This document shows, piece after piece, positions 1 to 11,605 of a DNA stretch of 64,000 bases. The notes beneath the pieces are model-generated. The model did not search any database and was not told the origin of the DNA. It saw nothing but the letters and a program-made list of their open reading frames with translations. Source of the stretch: Buxus sempervirens (lineage: Eukaryota; Streptophyta; Magnoliopsida; Buxales; Buxaceae); the NCBI GenBank assembly GCA_947561395.2, contig OX387190.1, positions 18,656,858 to 18,720,857 of the forward strand, read 5' to 3'. Each line of letters opens with the position of its first letter. Positions within the stretch are counted from its first letter, which is position 1. A program made the position numbers and the translations under genes.

Positions 1-10
1 GGAACTGTAC

Positions 11-1439
11 CTCTGAATTAGAAATTATGACATTCTTTCCAATTCTTGCATTCTTGTCAATGATGCAGTTCCTAAACAACAGAACAATAAGATTTTTGAG
101 TAAGTAGACGGTATAGAGCTATATAATCTATAAAATAAATGCTTTAGGTTACTTGATTTCTGTATTTTCTCCTATGCCAATTGGAACCCTCCCTTCAGCC
201 AATAGTGATGCTACTTCAACGTTGTTTTCATAGTAGTCAGCACCAAGCATCACTGTATCCTGCATGTACAACATTCCATCCCATCAAAGGCAATTTTTTT
301 TAGATTGACACATAGAAACATCTATGAGAAATAATAATTTACTTAGTTGCTAATTTTCCCATAAACATTTTACAGGATAATCTGAACAAACTGTTCATGA
401 AACCTAAAATGCTTATTAGGCCATGGTTTCTCCATCTATTTTTGTTAATCAATAGATTTGAAGGTCACAAGAGCTACAAAAGGAGCTTATTAATAACTTT
501 AGAATACATTTTAGTAAAAACTTTAGAAACCATAGTTTGCCTAAGATCTTTCTATGTTCTTAAAGTGCATAAAGCCATTGGTTTGGCATGTACGTCGAAA
601 TACTTTAGAGGAATAAATAGGGAGAAAATACATTAGAAAACATATAACAACACCAGACAGTATACCAATAAATTAGAAAACATATAACAACTCAGACATG
701 GTATACCAATATCACTTCATTTTCACTTTAGATAATTGAATTTTCTTTTTTTCCATATTTTTTGGTTCTTTTTTGTAAGTTGTTTAGAAGACTTCTTGCA
801 AGTAACAGAGAAAAAAACACTCTTATGATCGGACAAGGTATTTAGTAGGTGCCCTTAAACCAAACTCAAAATAACATGTTAGTTTTGCAGCCGTGGGCCC
901 CACAGGTATTCATGCCATTAACACGTTCTTTCGGGGTAAAATACCAAATATTTTGTCTGCATATAAAAATTCTTTTCTGAAAATCAGTCCTCTTTTGAGA
1001 AATATTTATACTTTGACATTTTGAGAACTTTGACAAACTAACTTGCAAGTGAACACCACTGTGATATGCTCTATCAAGCAATTGTTCAAGAGAGTTCCAT
1101 GTGATATTATAGAATCGACAACCTGTAAAAGGATAGGAAAATTATGAAATACAGCTTGACACAATAAAATGAGTATCTATGAAAGTTGCAGAAGAGAAAC
1201 ATTGCTTACTCTGTACATATTGTTGTTAGGTTATAGGATGAATCCCCTATGGTCACAAATTCCTTAACACAAAAAAAAAAACATGAACAATACAGCTCTC
1301 TGTCTCAACTACGAGGATGAGAAAAACTTGATCATATCCAAGATAAACAAACCTTGATATTGTCGATAGTTGATGGTGGCAGATTTCTTCTTGATGTATA
1401 TATTGGCTTTGTTGCATCATAAAAGCTAAAGCTTGGTGG
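11..1439 (-). pseudogene. APL: ADP-glucose pyrophosphorylase large subunit, partial, probably broken
   Basis: AGPase makes ADP-glucose from glucose-1-phosphate and ATP in plastids, the committed step of starch synthesis; the large subunit is mainly regulatory. Read leftward, four exons with GT/AG borders and matching phases are visible: 1353-1439 (FYDATKPIYTSRRNLPP), 1043-1122 (VVDSIISHG, then NNCLIEH), 153-259 ([25 protein letters not shown]) and 11-71 (NCIIDKNARIGKNV), the last ending at a GT donor. The wording matches large rather than small subunits. The 1043-1122 exon is about 25 nt shorter than family spacing between the EH and HLQ residues, so its frame breaks there. No exons of the N-terminal catalytic domain are recognisable to the right, and the C-terminus runs off the window. 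I infer a truncated, non-functional copy; an intact gene with an assembly error is the alternative. Confidence 0.85.
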
Positions 1440-2223
1440 CTGAAAGAGAGACAGAATCATTAGAATGGAATGATGATAAGTTTTGAGTCTCTCCGCAAAG
1501 GAAATTCCACTGTTATAGAGCTTAAAGGAAATTCATACGTTGAAAGACGAGCAATTGAATAGAACTAGATCATTGTACCCTTTCACCAGGACTGTAGCCT
1601 ATATTTCTGGTGCATTTGCCCTTCAATTCAGAGTGTTAAATTATTGGCCCAAGATGCATTCTAATTTACCTGCCATTTTAACTAATTGCTCTTTTGAATG
1701 CTATCTAGAGTCCTAACTTAAAATACGTAGTCATTGGTTTCAGGGTGACATGGACTGACTGCACTCTCCAGATGTGCCAATTACCAAACAATGAAACCAT
1801 GTAGAAATACAGGTCCAGTCTGAAATGAAAGAATACAATTATATGCAGATAATGTCATATTAATGTATTATGTAGTCTCGAGACATTAGTATCTCAAACC
1901 AACCTTGATTATATGTAGCTGTATCAACTTTCATATTGTCTCACCTCAACAGTCCAAGTTAGGGGGATATGTATTGGAAAATCAAAAGTACACATTCCAT
2001 ATGATCCATGAATCAAGTTTCATATATCAAAATACAAATGTCTACGATATCAAAGTACCCATTAACCATCCATAAGATATCCACAGTATACCAAAATAAT
2101 TCAAGTGTATCACCATCAAGCAAAAAAAATAGAATATAAAAGGCACATCAAAATACATATCTGATCAAAATACACATCCAATCCTCTACCCCTCAATGAA
2201 CACACACATACAGCTACATATAA
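1440..2223. other. Intergenic, no gene seen
   Basis: AT-rich sequence with stops in all frames. No further AGPase exon is recognisable. A purine-rich tract near 1960 followed by a TGTATTGG word resembles a junction seen next to LTRs, but no matching repeat was found. Confidence 0.4.
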
Positions 2224-3348
2224 TCAAGAAGTATATGGTCCTGCTCCAGCTCCACCAGTAGTGCCATCACCAACACTAGCTCCTGATCGTCCACTCATGC
2301 CCGCACTTGCATCATCATCGTCATGAAGGTAATCTCGAAGCTCATTGTACATATGGTCCTGTCGTATCTGCAGCGTCTACAGGCTCCTAAGCACATCAGC
2401 AAACTGTGCCTCCATGCAAGTCTCCATGCTAGTCTGTCTCTCCAAAATCTGTGCTATAGAAGATCTGATGAAGGACATGTCGTCAGACATAGATGATGGG
2501 GGACAAGGAGGAGGAGCATTAGGGCCAGGTCTACACCTTAAAAGGTGGGCTTTACTTTGGTTATAGGTAATCATTCTAATTGGTTGACCTATGGAGATAG
2601 GTGACAATTTAGGGTAGGCAATCTTTAATCCATGAACAAGTCTAGCAATGAGACAGCCAAAAGGAAATACATACGATTTCTTGGAGTGTTGGAAGGAATC
2701 AAGCATGCATATGCATATATGAGATGGAAGATCTACTGAATGGCCTTTCTTAAGTGCATATAAGAGTTTCAACTTGGGCAAAGCGATAGACGAAAGGTGA
2801 GCCACAGGGTATAGATTGGTGCTCTGAATCCTAAAGATCATATTTGTTTCAGTAAAGAATAGATTTGTGTTTAAGACTTGACCTTTATAAACCCACTTCC
2901 CTCTACGACCATCCAGAATTGTGTTTGCTATCTCATTAAGAAAGTCAGCATCAACACCAGTATATGGATAATCAGGGTTCTGAACCCTAGGGATCCCAAC
3001 AACACGGGAGATAACATCTAGAGAAACCTTAAACACCTAACCCCTCAAGTATGTGGAAAAGGACTTCTCAGAAACTGAAATATCATGGATGTTTGAATAA
3101 AACTCCTTGATCATTGGGGCAGAGGGAATGATGAAATTGGAGAAAATAGGTTCCCACCCTCTATCTTTAAATACTGTCTGTATTTCATTAGGTAATTGAT
3201 CCATCACAACTTCTCTCTCAAGTATGTGAGGTCTTTCACAAAAGACCTCCTCATACAATTCCTGGGCTTTGGTACTAATAAACCAATTCTCCTCAACCCC
3301 AGGTCTTTTGTTGGAATTCTTAGATCTGAGGGACTTTTTGTTAACCAT
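2224..3348 (-). pseudogene. Plant-transposon-type protein (Transposase_32-like) with two TAG stops
   Basis: One leftward frame runs from ATG at 3346-3348 to TGA at 2224-2226, about 374 codons, broken only by TAG at 3037-3039 and TAG at 2377-2379. The N-terminal half has the pattern of the 'putative plant transposon protein' family: WFISTKAQELYEEVF, then RGWEPIFSNF, then a VIPSAP-like segment and KEFYSNIHDISVSE, followed by a conserved position that reads RG-stop-VF here. The middle part continues to a proline-rich stretch (RPGPNAPPPCPPS) and a helical segment with EAQFADVLRSL. The C-terminus after the second stop is acidic and Gly-rich (YLHDDDDASAG). These proteins occur inside plant LTR elements; their function is not established. 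The copy is probably dead, but two TAGs in an otherwise open frame imply recent decay. Confidence 0.7.
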
Positions 3349-3780
3349 CTAAGAAGAGCAGTAGAATAAGATAAAAACAACATCCACAAAACAAGAAACA
3401 AGGAACTCAGTTAGAAACAAATTATAATCCAAATAGCCCAATATAAGGCATAATCCAATTTAAGATACATGGGAAAAAATTAAAAAATTAAAAACTAAAA
3501 AAAAAAAAACCTGGTTGCTTTTGGCAAGAGATATAAATTGCCTTGAAAATTGGTCTTTTTCCTATTAGAGTTAGCCTTGACAAATGATATCAACCTACGA
3601 TCAATTAGAAGACGTAATTTGAATTTGCTTTCCATTTAGCTATAGATACAAATGTTGAAATTGAGAATCAGCTAGTCAATTGTCGACACAGAAAAAAATG
3701 GAAATTCAAAGAAGCCATACAATAAAAGATGATGCGTAGTCATTATATATATAGAATCTTTCGGTTCACACTTGTTTCTG
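3349..3780. other. Intergenic, no gene seen
   Basis: AT-rich with an A-tract near 3500. It probably belongs to the element that carries the leftward transposon-type ORF, but no terminal repeat was found. Confidence 0.3.
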
Positions 3781-3973
3781 CTATTGGTCCAAAAAACATT
3801 TACAGGAATTTACACTTGTTCAACACATACAAAAGTATAAAGTGTGACCTCCAAGGTCATACAAAAGTGTGTTGGTATTCTTCTATTGGTCCAAAAAACA
3901 TTTACAGGAATTTACACTTGTTCAACACATACAAAAGTATAAAGTATGACCTCAAAGGTCGTACAAAAGTGTG
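3781..3973. repeat. Tandem duplication, period 102 bp, two copies
   Basis: The block beginning CTATTGGTCC at 3781 recurs at 3883 and runs through ACAAAAGTGTG in both copies (ending 3871 and 3973). Only a few positions differ. The open frame across this region exists because the duplication preserves frame; I do not regard it as a gene. Confidence 0.9.
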
Positions 3974-4085
3974 CGGGTATAATCATGATACATACAAAAT
4001 ATTGACAAAGTTCACATGTTCAGCAGGTTTAAGCAAAAAAAAGACCCTAGTTGGTTATATTGTAGACTTGTAAAATAACCCCATG

Positions 4086-6515
4086 TCAAATTGCTTCCTT
4101 GCAAGTTTTCCTATTATGGCCTGGTTGATGACACCGTTTACACTGCACAGTCCTCTTATCCATGAACTACGACTCAATTCGCTTTCTTTTTGGATGACCA
4201 GCTCGACGCTTTGTATTTGGAGGACCAACTACGAATGGTAGCGTATTATCATCGCCATCTGCATTGTGGCGATTTATAATTGGCATATCAACATTAGGCA
4301 CCGGAGACATAAGTGATGAATAGATGCGTAACTGTGCATCCTTATGGTAACAAGGATCAATAAACCGAGAGACATTCAGCCTAGCCCTTATTATTGCTTG
4401 GCATGCATGCTCACAGGGAAGCCCAATCATCTGCCACTTTCTGCATGTGCAAGTCATGTTGGTCAAGTTAACTCCTATCTTCTTCCCTTGCATCATTTCA
4501 ATCTCAAACAAATCTGAACTATATTTTCTCACAATCCAACCACGACCGAAGTCAACATTTTTCTTAATTTCCTTCACTATCATGGGTCCATATTATTCAT
4601 CCCAACCACTCACCTCTTGGTGCCGCCTAAATAATAACTCTCCCAACTTAACTCTTGTATCTTCAATCAAAGATAAAATCAGAAGTTGCCTTTCCATCTT
4701 AATCCATCCATTAAATGTCTCGGCTAGATTAGAACTCATAACATCCCAACGTTTCTTAGGAAAATACAAGTTTGACCAATGTTGAGGCGAATTGTTGCGA
4801 ACCCATGTTGAGCATTCTAGATGAATACCATCAAGCTCTTTTAACCTCTCATAAAAATCTTCAGGTAACCTCGCCTTAGCAACTGCAGTCAACAAATTTA
4901 AAGCAACATCCTTTGAATCCTTTCCAAGGCCCTTACCCCTCAACCAAGAACAGAAATTTTCTTTTAAGTGGCGAAGGCAAAATGCATGATTATGGCTTCC
5001 AAAAACAGCTCTCACACCTTCAATAATAGATGCATGTCGGTCTGAAATAATGATGATGTCTCTTGAGTCATCTATTGCAGACTTCAGATTTTGCAAAAAC
5101 CATAACCAGTCGGCATGATTCTCGGATGACACCACATCATAGGCAACAAGGTACATTGCATTGTTGGCATCAATCGCTGTGGCAGCAAGTAAAGTTCCTT
5201 TGTATGGCCCACTCAAATATGTACCATCAACAAATAACATAGGTCGACTTCCGGCCTTAAACCCATCAAGGCTACAACAATAGGCAATAAACAATTGATG
5301 AAATCGGTTCCCCTCGCCAACATTGCATATTGCAATACTCCCAGGCATAATTTCAACCAACCTGTTACACATCCATGGTACAAGACTATGAATCTTTCAC
5401 ATTACCAGTAATATTCATCATAGCCCTCTCTTTGCACTTCCATGATTGGTTGTACTTCACTTTTAAAGCATAATCTTGGTTCATGTCCTTTGCAATCTGA
5501 TTTGGCAAGTAATTGGGAGTCTGCTTAATGATTGGTTCAATCATAGTAGCAATCCACTTTGATCGTACAAGTGGTTGGACACTCAATTGATCTTGTGTGT
5601 CATGTTGGTGCTCATTAACAAATTTTTTCAACTTGACATATGGCGTATCTTTAACTCTCCTTGCAGTGATTCACCAGCAACATCCATCTACACGGCACCT
5701 CACATCCAAATAAGTCGTAGTGTTTCTTACCCACTTATATGCAAAATGGTGGGCAACACTAAACTTATACACTGCTTCTCGAAAAGCATCTGCACCTTTG
5801 AATAACTGGTCTTCAGTTATACAATTTTCATATAAAGATGAACGAAGCTCTGCCTGTGGTCCAAATGCAATCCCAGGAATATCTAACTCAACAACATCTG
5901 CAATCCCCAAGCCATCAACCTGAACCAGTGTTCTACTACCACCAACATAAGCTGTTCCACTCCTATCATGCTCATCCAACATAAAATAAGATCACATAAT
6001 AAGCTCATTGTTACACGTCATCTATGTTAATAGATTTGTGAATATACTATGCCACACAATTATACTATAGGCGAGTCTTGGAAAGGGCTTTATTTAATGA
6101 GTACCTAGCTACTATTAAATATAAATGTAAAGAACAAGGTAAATTTAAACCTTGGGGGATTGCTACTTCCACTTGTTGTGCCTTCAACATCTTCAAAGAT
6201 GTAAACTTTTGCAATGCTGTCATTGAAGCGCACCATATTCCTCAAGTCATCATCATTACAAAGGGGTAACATTATATTCCTTGCTGCCATAATGGTGTAT
6301 CTAAAGCTCTTATTCTCCCTTGAAATATTTAGCTTCTCTTCCACAGATGATACAAATTCAACAAATCGTGTACGCTCACTGACAGGTACAGCATTGACAC
6401 GACCGTTATGATAAATAATATCTCCATCACTACTTGTAAGTATTTCCCCATCAATACTTCTTTGTACTTATCCATCAATGTAGCAAAAATACAATAACAT
6501 GTTACTTGTATCCAT
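4086..6515 (-). pseudogene. Mutator-like (MULE/MuDR) transposase, multiply disrupted
   Basis: DNA transposase of the MuDR superfamily, read leftward. ATG at 6513-6515 starts a PB1-like N-terminal part with the DDDLRNMVRFND signature (6.1-6.5 kb). After a probable intron (about 5985-6150) comes the MuDR N-terminal domain (LFKGADAFREAVYKF to a Cys-rich RCRVDGCCW motif). The catalytic core contains FVDGTYLSGPYKG, SDRHASI and SSNLAETFNGW, which fit the DDE triad. A SWIM finger follows (TCTCRKWQMIGLPCEHA). Last is a zinc knuckle at 4086-4166 (QCKRCHQPGHNRKTC) ending in TGA. Lesions: TAA at 6468-6470, TGA at 5671-5673 where the family has Arg, a frameshift near 5385, TAA at 4593-4595 and TAG at 4167-4169. 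The domain order is complete, so this was an autonomous element; the copy is now inactive. TIRs were not located. Confidence 0.9.
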
Positions 6516-6589
6516 CCCTGTCACAAAAAGTAGCACATCATTATATTGCACTACTTCCCTTATAAACGTTTGAACTTCATTTACAAGTC

Positions 6590-6960
6590 TGTTCATGGAC
6601 TTTATAGGACCAATAACTAGATTTATAGGTCTCTATGTTGGATCTAATAGTTACTAACATGCTTTACAAGTCTTGAAATAGATTTACCGGTCTACTAAAG
6701 AGGTTTACAAGTCAAAAACCCAGGTTTACCTGTCATTGAAGTGTTTGTTACAAGTATTTGAATTTCATTTACAGGTACTAACGGGGATTACAAGTCTCTA
6801 AATTGGATTTAAAATTCTATTAATAGAGTTAACAAGTCCCAAAATTCTGCATGCACGTCTACTAATGGAGTCTACATGTCTAATAATAGGGCTCACAAGT
6901 TAGTAAAGAGTTCCATTTAGGTATTTGAACTATAGTTATAAGTCTCTTACAAGTCTACAA
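6590..6960. repeat. Degenerate minisatellite with TTTACAAGTC-type units
   Basis: About 15 diverged units of roughly 20-27 bp, each built on (T/A)ACAAGTCT followed by AAT/GGA-type spacer. The array lies directly upstream (in transposase orientation) of the MULE ORF. The same motif in the same orientation forms a second, better conserved array at 8936-9222. Confidence 0.75.
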
Positions 6961-7902
6961 GTCTAATGACCGGGATTAAAATTCTTTGGATTACATTTAC
7001 AAAGTTATTTCCATTGTTTCGCAAAATCCTCCAGTAAATTGATTGGAGGCAAATAAAGTAATTTATGAAGCAACTTGCACTTAGACCAATGCATAGTTTC
7101 CTAAGATTTGTGGTAGCTAGTGTACTTAGAAGCTAAATTTCTGCTTTAATTTGTAGAGAACACTGGGGAAAAAGAAGAAACCAAAACCAATCTCAATGGA
7201 TTCAATGGGGAAAAAAATTCCTCATACAACCACGATAAGTGTAAGCAAATTCTCATAGATAGCCTAGTCTATCAAAGAAAAGGGTTTGAAGAAAAAAAAT
7301 GAAAAACACTTTTTCTCTAGAAACAAGAAACCATATTCATTGCAAAGAGAGTTCCTATATATAAGACAACTTTCGTTGTAATTAATTATTACAAACGGGC
7401 AACAATTACACATAGGTGATGGACCCTAAAACAAGCAACAGAAGGCGCATTTTAAAATCCCACCTTTTAGCCAAGTCTAAAAAATACTAATAAAAAATCC
7501 ACTGCCTAATGGATTGCTGCCACTATGGCAATACTTGGAATCCATTTTTATAGATCAATAACATTTCCACTTCACCATCTACATTCACCAACCGGATTTT
7601 CGACATGAAAAAGCATTTACCTAAATCCCCACACAGCAAATCCTCCACCCAGAATCATCAAGATTCACAACCCTTTCATTCCTCGCCTCCACCCTGAAAA
7701 AAATGCTTTCTTTTGGATGTTATGATGTTAAAGACTAATGCGGGTAAGGAAATATCATGTGATGTTTGGCTGGACCATAAGGACATTAAGTAGGTAGTTT
7801 CTAAAATCGGCTAGGTCTACATGGTTCACAAAGCGACACAATGAATCTGCATGGCAAATAACCTTCAGAAAAGTTTCAAGAATGTTTCATAATTGATGAT
7901 CA
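6961..7902. other. Non-coding, possible leftward LTR promoter fragment
   Basis: No gene is seen. Around 7360-7400 the minus strand shows a TATATAA-like box followed by a CTCTCTTT tract and an A/T-rich leader, and 7480-7570 has features of copia-type LTR ends. No partner LTR was found, so this stays a suggestion. Confidence 0.25.
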
Positions 7903-8883
7903 TTGAAGCATTGTAATGGAAAGACAAAGAGTTCTCTTCAGTTGTACCATAATAAGCGTTTTGAAGAAAAATCTTGGAGAGTTTATGATGTAACAAGGCT
8001 TGCTATAGCTTCCTTTCATCAGTTTTCAGGAGTTAAATGGATACATGAAAAACCACTTAATACATTTGAGGATGCACAGTGGCTTCTGATCCAGAAAGCA
8101 GAAGAAGAGAAGCTCCTTCAAGTTACTTTAAAATTGCCTAAGAATATTCTGAATGAGATAGTTCATGAAATAAATTATAATTATCTGAGTGATGGTGTTA
8201 GTAAATCAGCTCAACTGTGGAACGAGCATTGGAAGCTAATTCTGCAAGATGCATTTTTTAATTTTATTTTTCCTTCCATGGAGAAGGAAGTGTGATCTTA
8301 ATTGACTGCAAGAGCTAAGAATTGGCTACTTATGGAATATGGGAAGAATTTATGGGATAAAGTTTCTGTTGCTCCATACCAAAGGAAAGAAAATGACATT
8401 AGCTCAGCTGACGAAGCTACATTAAGGGTCATGCCACATGAGGATATGGAAAGATTTGACAGCTCATGGACTTGGCAGGAAGGTTTTTATCAATGCTGTT
8501 GGTTTCTTACGTGTCCACAGGAGTGGTTTGGCTGCTACTAGCAGCCAATTGATAGACAAGTGATGAGGATGTGCATGAGATGGCAATAGAGCATGTTAGG
8601 GAACAACCAAACCTATTAAAATCTCTTCTTATTGATGAATATGCTGAAAGCCACAACAGGGATAAGGGTGAAAATAAAAGAGAGACTTTATATGATATAA
8701 AGAGGGAATTGATAAATGGGTTCAAAGACTGGCGTGGACAATACGAAGAACCAAGTCAAAATGCAGAATTCTATATGATTTATGGAGAAACTGATTGAAA
8801 CCATTGCTGAAGGAAGAATTGTCCAGGCTACGGTTCGCACGATACAACCTAATAGGGGAACTTGTGTTCTAGAATCTAGTTTG
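7903..8883 (+). pseudogene. SPT6: SPT6 (transcription elongation factor) retro-pseudogene fragment
   Basis: SPT6 is a nuclear histone chaperone and elongation factor that travels with RNA polymerase II. Three segments are recognisable and are spliced together without introns: SLQLYHNKRFEEKSWRVYD at the start; FEDAQWLLIQKAEEEKLLQV to SDGVSKSAQLWNEHWKLIL and RAKNWLLMEYGK, KVSVAPYQRKENDISS (7990-8430); and VGFLRVHRSGLAATSSQ to MAIEHVREQPNLLKSL, ETLYDIKRELINGFKDW, QYEEPSQNAEFYMI and GRIVQATVR (8485-8860). Relative to SPT6 there is an internal deletion at about 8013 (RLA joined to SFHQF) and another at about 8435, plus stops at 8293-8301 and frameshifts around 8490, 8565 and 8795. Absence of introns across a region that is multi-exonic in plants suggests a processed copy. 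It cannot encode SPT6. Confidence 0.9.
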
Positions 8884-8935
8884 AGTGCTATTTTTTCCAT
8901 TTTGGGGTTGTGCTTCTAGTTGTGTTTCTTTGGTT

Positions 8936-9222
8936 ACAAGTCCCTAAACAGTATTTACAAGTCCTTAAATGGAATTTACAAGTCCGTAGACTCGGTTTAC
9001 AAGTCCCTAAATGCACTTTACAAATGGTTTACAAGTCCCTAAATGGAATTTACAAGTCTGTAGACTCAGTTTACAAGTCCGTAAACTTGGTTTACAAGTC
9101 CCTAAATGCAATTTACAAGTGGTTTACAAGTCTCTAATGGAATTTACGAGTCTGTAGACTCGGTTTACAAGACTACTAATAGGGTTTACAAGTCCCTAAA
9201 TGGAATTTACAAGTCCATGAAC
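8936..9222. repeat. Minisatellite, GTTTACAAGTCCCTAAATGG-type units
   Basis: About 13 units alternating 'AATTTACAAGTCC' and 'GGTTTACAAGTCC' with spacers GTAGACTC or CTAAATG; unit length about 20-25 bp. It starts right after the SPT6 fragment. It shares motif and orientation with the array at 6590-6960, so the two arrays bracket the SPT6 piece. The open frame across it is a repeat artefact. Confidence 0.85.
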
Positions 9223-10050
9223 TTGTTATATTTTTATATGCTTGGTTTCCCATATTCGATACAAATTGGTGTATTTTGACATGAGATGACAAGTGTGAGG
9301 CAGGATATGGGTTGTAGCCGTGGGGTACTTTACTTAAATAGTAACAATAAATCAGTTTGTAAATTCTATAACCAAATGATTAACAGTGGGACAGTTTCTG
9401 GACTCAAGCAACCTTTATATAGAAGATATAAGAATGCAAAGCGGATTACCGGAGGAGACAAGAGAGAAACAAGGCAGATGAAAAAACATCTAAATAAAAT
9501 ATTTGCTTCAGATAAAGAGAGGGAGAAACAAATCCATAGTAGGTTGACAGGAAAAAATAAACCACCCGCACCAGATAACAAGAGTAAAATGATGATGTCT
9601 ATCTTCCTAATTGATAAATAAAGCAAGATACGTGGGCTTATCGTGATGGCTAGTATGTCTCTACGTGGAAAGAGTCTGAGATGACAGAAGAAAAGAGATA
9701 CATGTTATTTTGTGCTAGTTTTAATAAATCCAGGTTGTCTAGTGTAGGGAGCCATCAAGTGCTAGGAAGTGTAGGGCTTCAAATCCACTACTTAGTTGTA
9801 GAGAGCCATCAATTTGTTTCTAATTGTTTTGAACAAGTATCACTAAAAGTCAATTTCGACAAACTTGGTGACTTAATATGAATTATTCTCATAAAGTATC
9901 ACTAAAAAGCAATTTTCCCAAGTTTTTATAACTGTTGGTTGCGTCTTTCTTTTCATTGTTTCCAGTTCTCAATATTTCTTATGCTTTTACATCTTACAGA
10001 TCAATCTAATTACAGGTTTGTTATTTTGGTTTCTCTACTTTCAGTTTCAG
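9223..10050. other. No recognisable gene
   Basis: A 111-codon open frame at 9286-9621 is basic and Lys-rich and matches no family I recognise. At 9838-9925 lies a block (CACTAAAAAGCAATTTT, TTATTCTCATAAAGTA) that recurs at 12703-12800. The block may mark the edges of a duplicated or mobile segment that contains the neprosin remnant. Confidence 0.35.
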
Positions 10051-11158
10051 CAAGCTCATGGTTCACAGACAACGGGTTGCTATAATACAATCTGCCCAGG
10101 TTTTGTACAAGTTAGCCCTGAAATACCTCTTGGCACTGTTCTACAACCTATTTCTACCTATGCTGGGCCACAATTTGAAATATCAATCAGCATACTCCAG
10201 GTAAATTAAGTTTCTCGTCCCTCTCCTATTAATTATGGCAAAAAAAAAACTTCTATTTTATATTGTGTGTTTTTCAAATCTCTGGTAGAAAATTTAGTCA
10301 TTATTCCATAATGCCAGTTTAAAACTATATGTTATCAGTTGTGTAGAACCATTATTGTTTCCACAGTAAGTATTCCTCCAATTCAAACTCTATATCATAG
10401 CAACAAGGATCTCAAAACATCAAAGCAAAGCCACATGCAAGAGATTACGAAATATATATATGAAATATAAGTATGTAACAGAAATCTACGTGCAAAATAA
10501 TAGCTATATCATATTAACAGCAATCAGCAATGACACTCCACGTGCTGCACAAAAGCAAACACCAAGCAATGCAATTATTTTCACCTCTTTTCAATTTGTG
10601 TATTTATGCCGTTTTGTTTAAACAAAATTTATAAAAATACCTAACATTATTAGAATTGGATCATTATCTGCCTTTCTTTGCCTTCTTTTTTTTTTTATTC
10701 TGTTATGCTAATTTTATTGCTCATATCCAGAAAATTTTCTGCACCTTTTCATTTTCGTTTCCTCTCCTTGTAATGTAGGATGCTTTGACAGGGAATTGGT
10801 GGTTGGTATTTGGAGGAGATAAAAATGTTGGATATTGGCCAAATTCCATTTTCACTTCCTTAGATGATGGTGCTACGAAGGTTTCATGGGGAGGGGGACT
10901 TTCAACTCCCCAACAGAAGCTATTCCTGCAATGGGAAGTGGACATTTTGCAAAGAAAGGATACATGAGGTCAAGCTACTTCAATAGAATTCAGATAGCTT
11001 TTCAATCACGCAGATTTGTCGATCCAACAGCCTATGACCTCATCACATATGATCCAGATCCTAAATGCTATAATGAAATAAATGATCAAAAAAGTAGTGA
11101 TGATGGATGGGGATATTATTTCTATTTTGGGGGTCTTGGGCTCTGCAAGCCTCAATGA
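10051..11158 (+). pseudogene. Neprosin-domain protein (DUF239 family), 3' part, frameshifted
   Basis: Neprosin-type proteins are secreted plant proteins; the founding member is a prolyl endopeptidase of pitcher fluid. Two exons are clear. Exon 10051-10200 (50 codons between TTTCAG and GTAAAT) reads TTGCYNTICPGFVQVSPEI, and exon 10779-11158 reads GNWWLVFGGDKNVGYWP, then after a frame change MGSGHFAKKGYMRSSYF, and ends CYNE ... YYFYFGGLG ... CKPQ-stop. These are the conserved C-terminal blocks of the family. The frame changes from the first to the second part at the G-rich run near 10,888-10,900, consistent with loss of one G. N-terminal exons (signal peptide, activation domain) are not found upstream, so this is a truncated pseudogene or a fragment left by duplication. 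Confidence 0.85.
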
Positions 11159-11605
11159 AATGGCAAAGTTTAAGGACCACTCGTTGTTTTGGTAATCCAA
11201 CTTCAGAAATAAGAAAAAAAATTTCAGACAAGGTGATTGTATACATATACAGGGGCCTGCATTCACGTATTCATCCACATGCACATGCATTACCTTATTT
11301 CTCAAATTAGCTTCAATTTATCAGTACCAACAAAGGCATACTAAGTTTAAAATCATGCAGATGTGAACAAGGAAAAAAAAACATGAATTTAGACATGTTG
11401 GGAAGGATACATTTAGATATGCAAATATTTGAATGAATTCAAATCCTATGTTTAGTCATTCTTTCATAATGTCATTTTAAAACAATATGTTATCAGTTAT
11501 ATAAAATGCTACTATTTCCTCAGTAAGCATTCCTCCAATACAAACTCTGAATCACATTGACAATGATTTCAAACCACCTCTCACATCCAAAGCAAAGCCG
11601 CATAC
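10296..11605. repeat. Duplicated block of about 140 bp around the neprosin 3' exon
   Basis: Sequence at 10296-10440 (CATTATTCCATAATG, ATATGTTATCAGTTGT, TATTCCTCCAATTCAAACTC, CAAAGCAAAGCCACATGCAA) recurs diverged at 11452-11605. One copy lies in the intron and one downstream of the last exon, so a local duplication involving the neprosin locus has occurred. Confidence 0.7.

Noticed and set aside
3729-4073. 114-codon open frame
   Set aside because: Created by the 102-bp in-frame duplication; no family resemblance.
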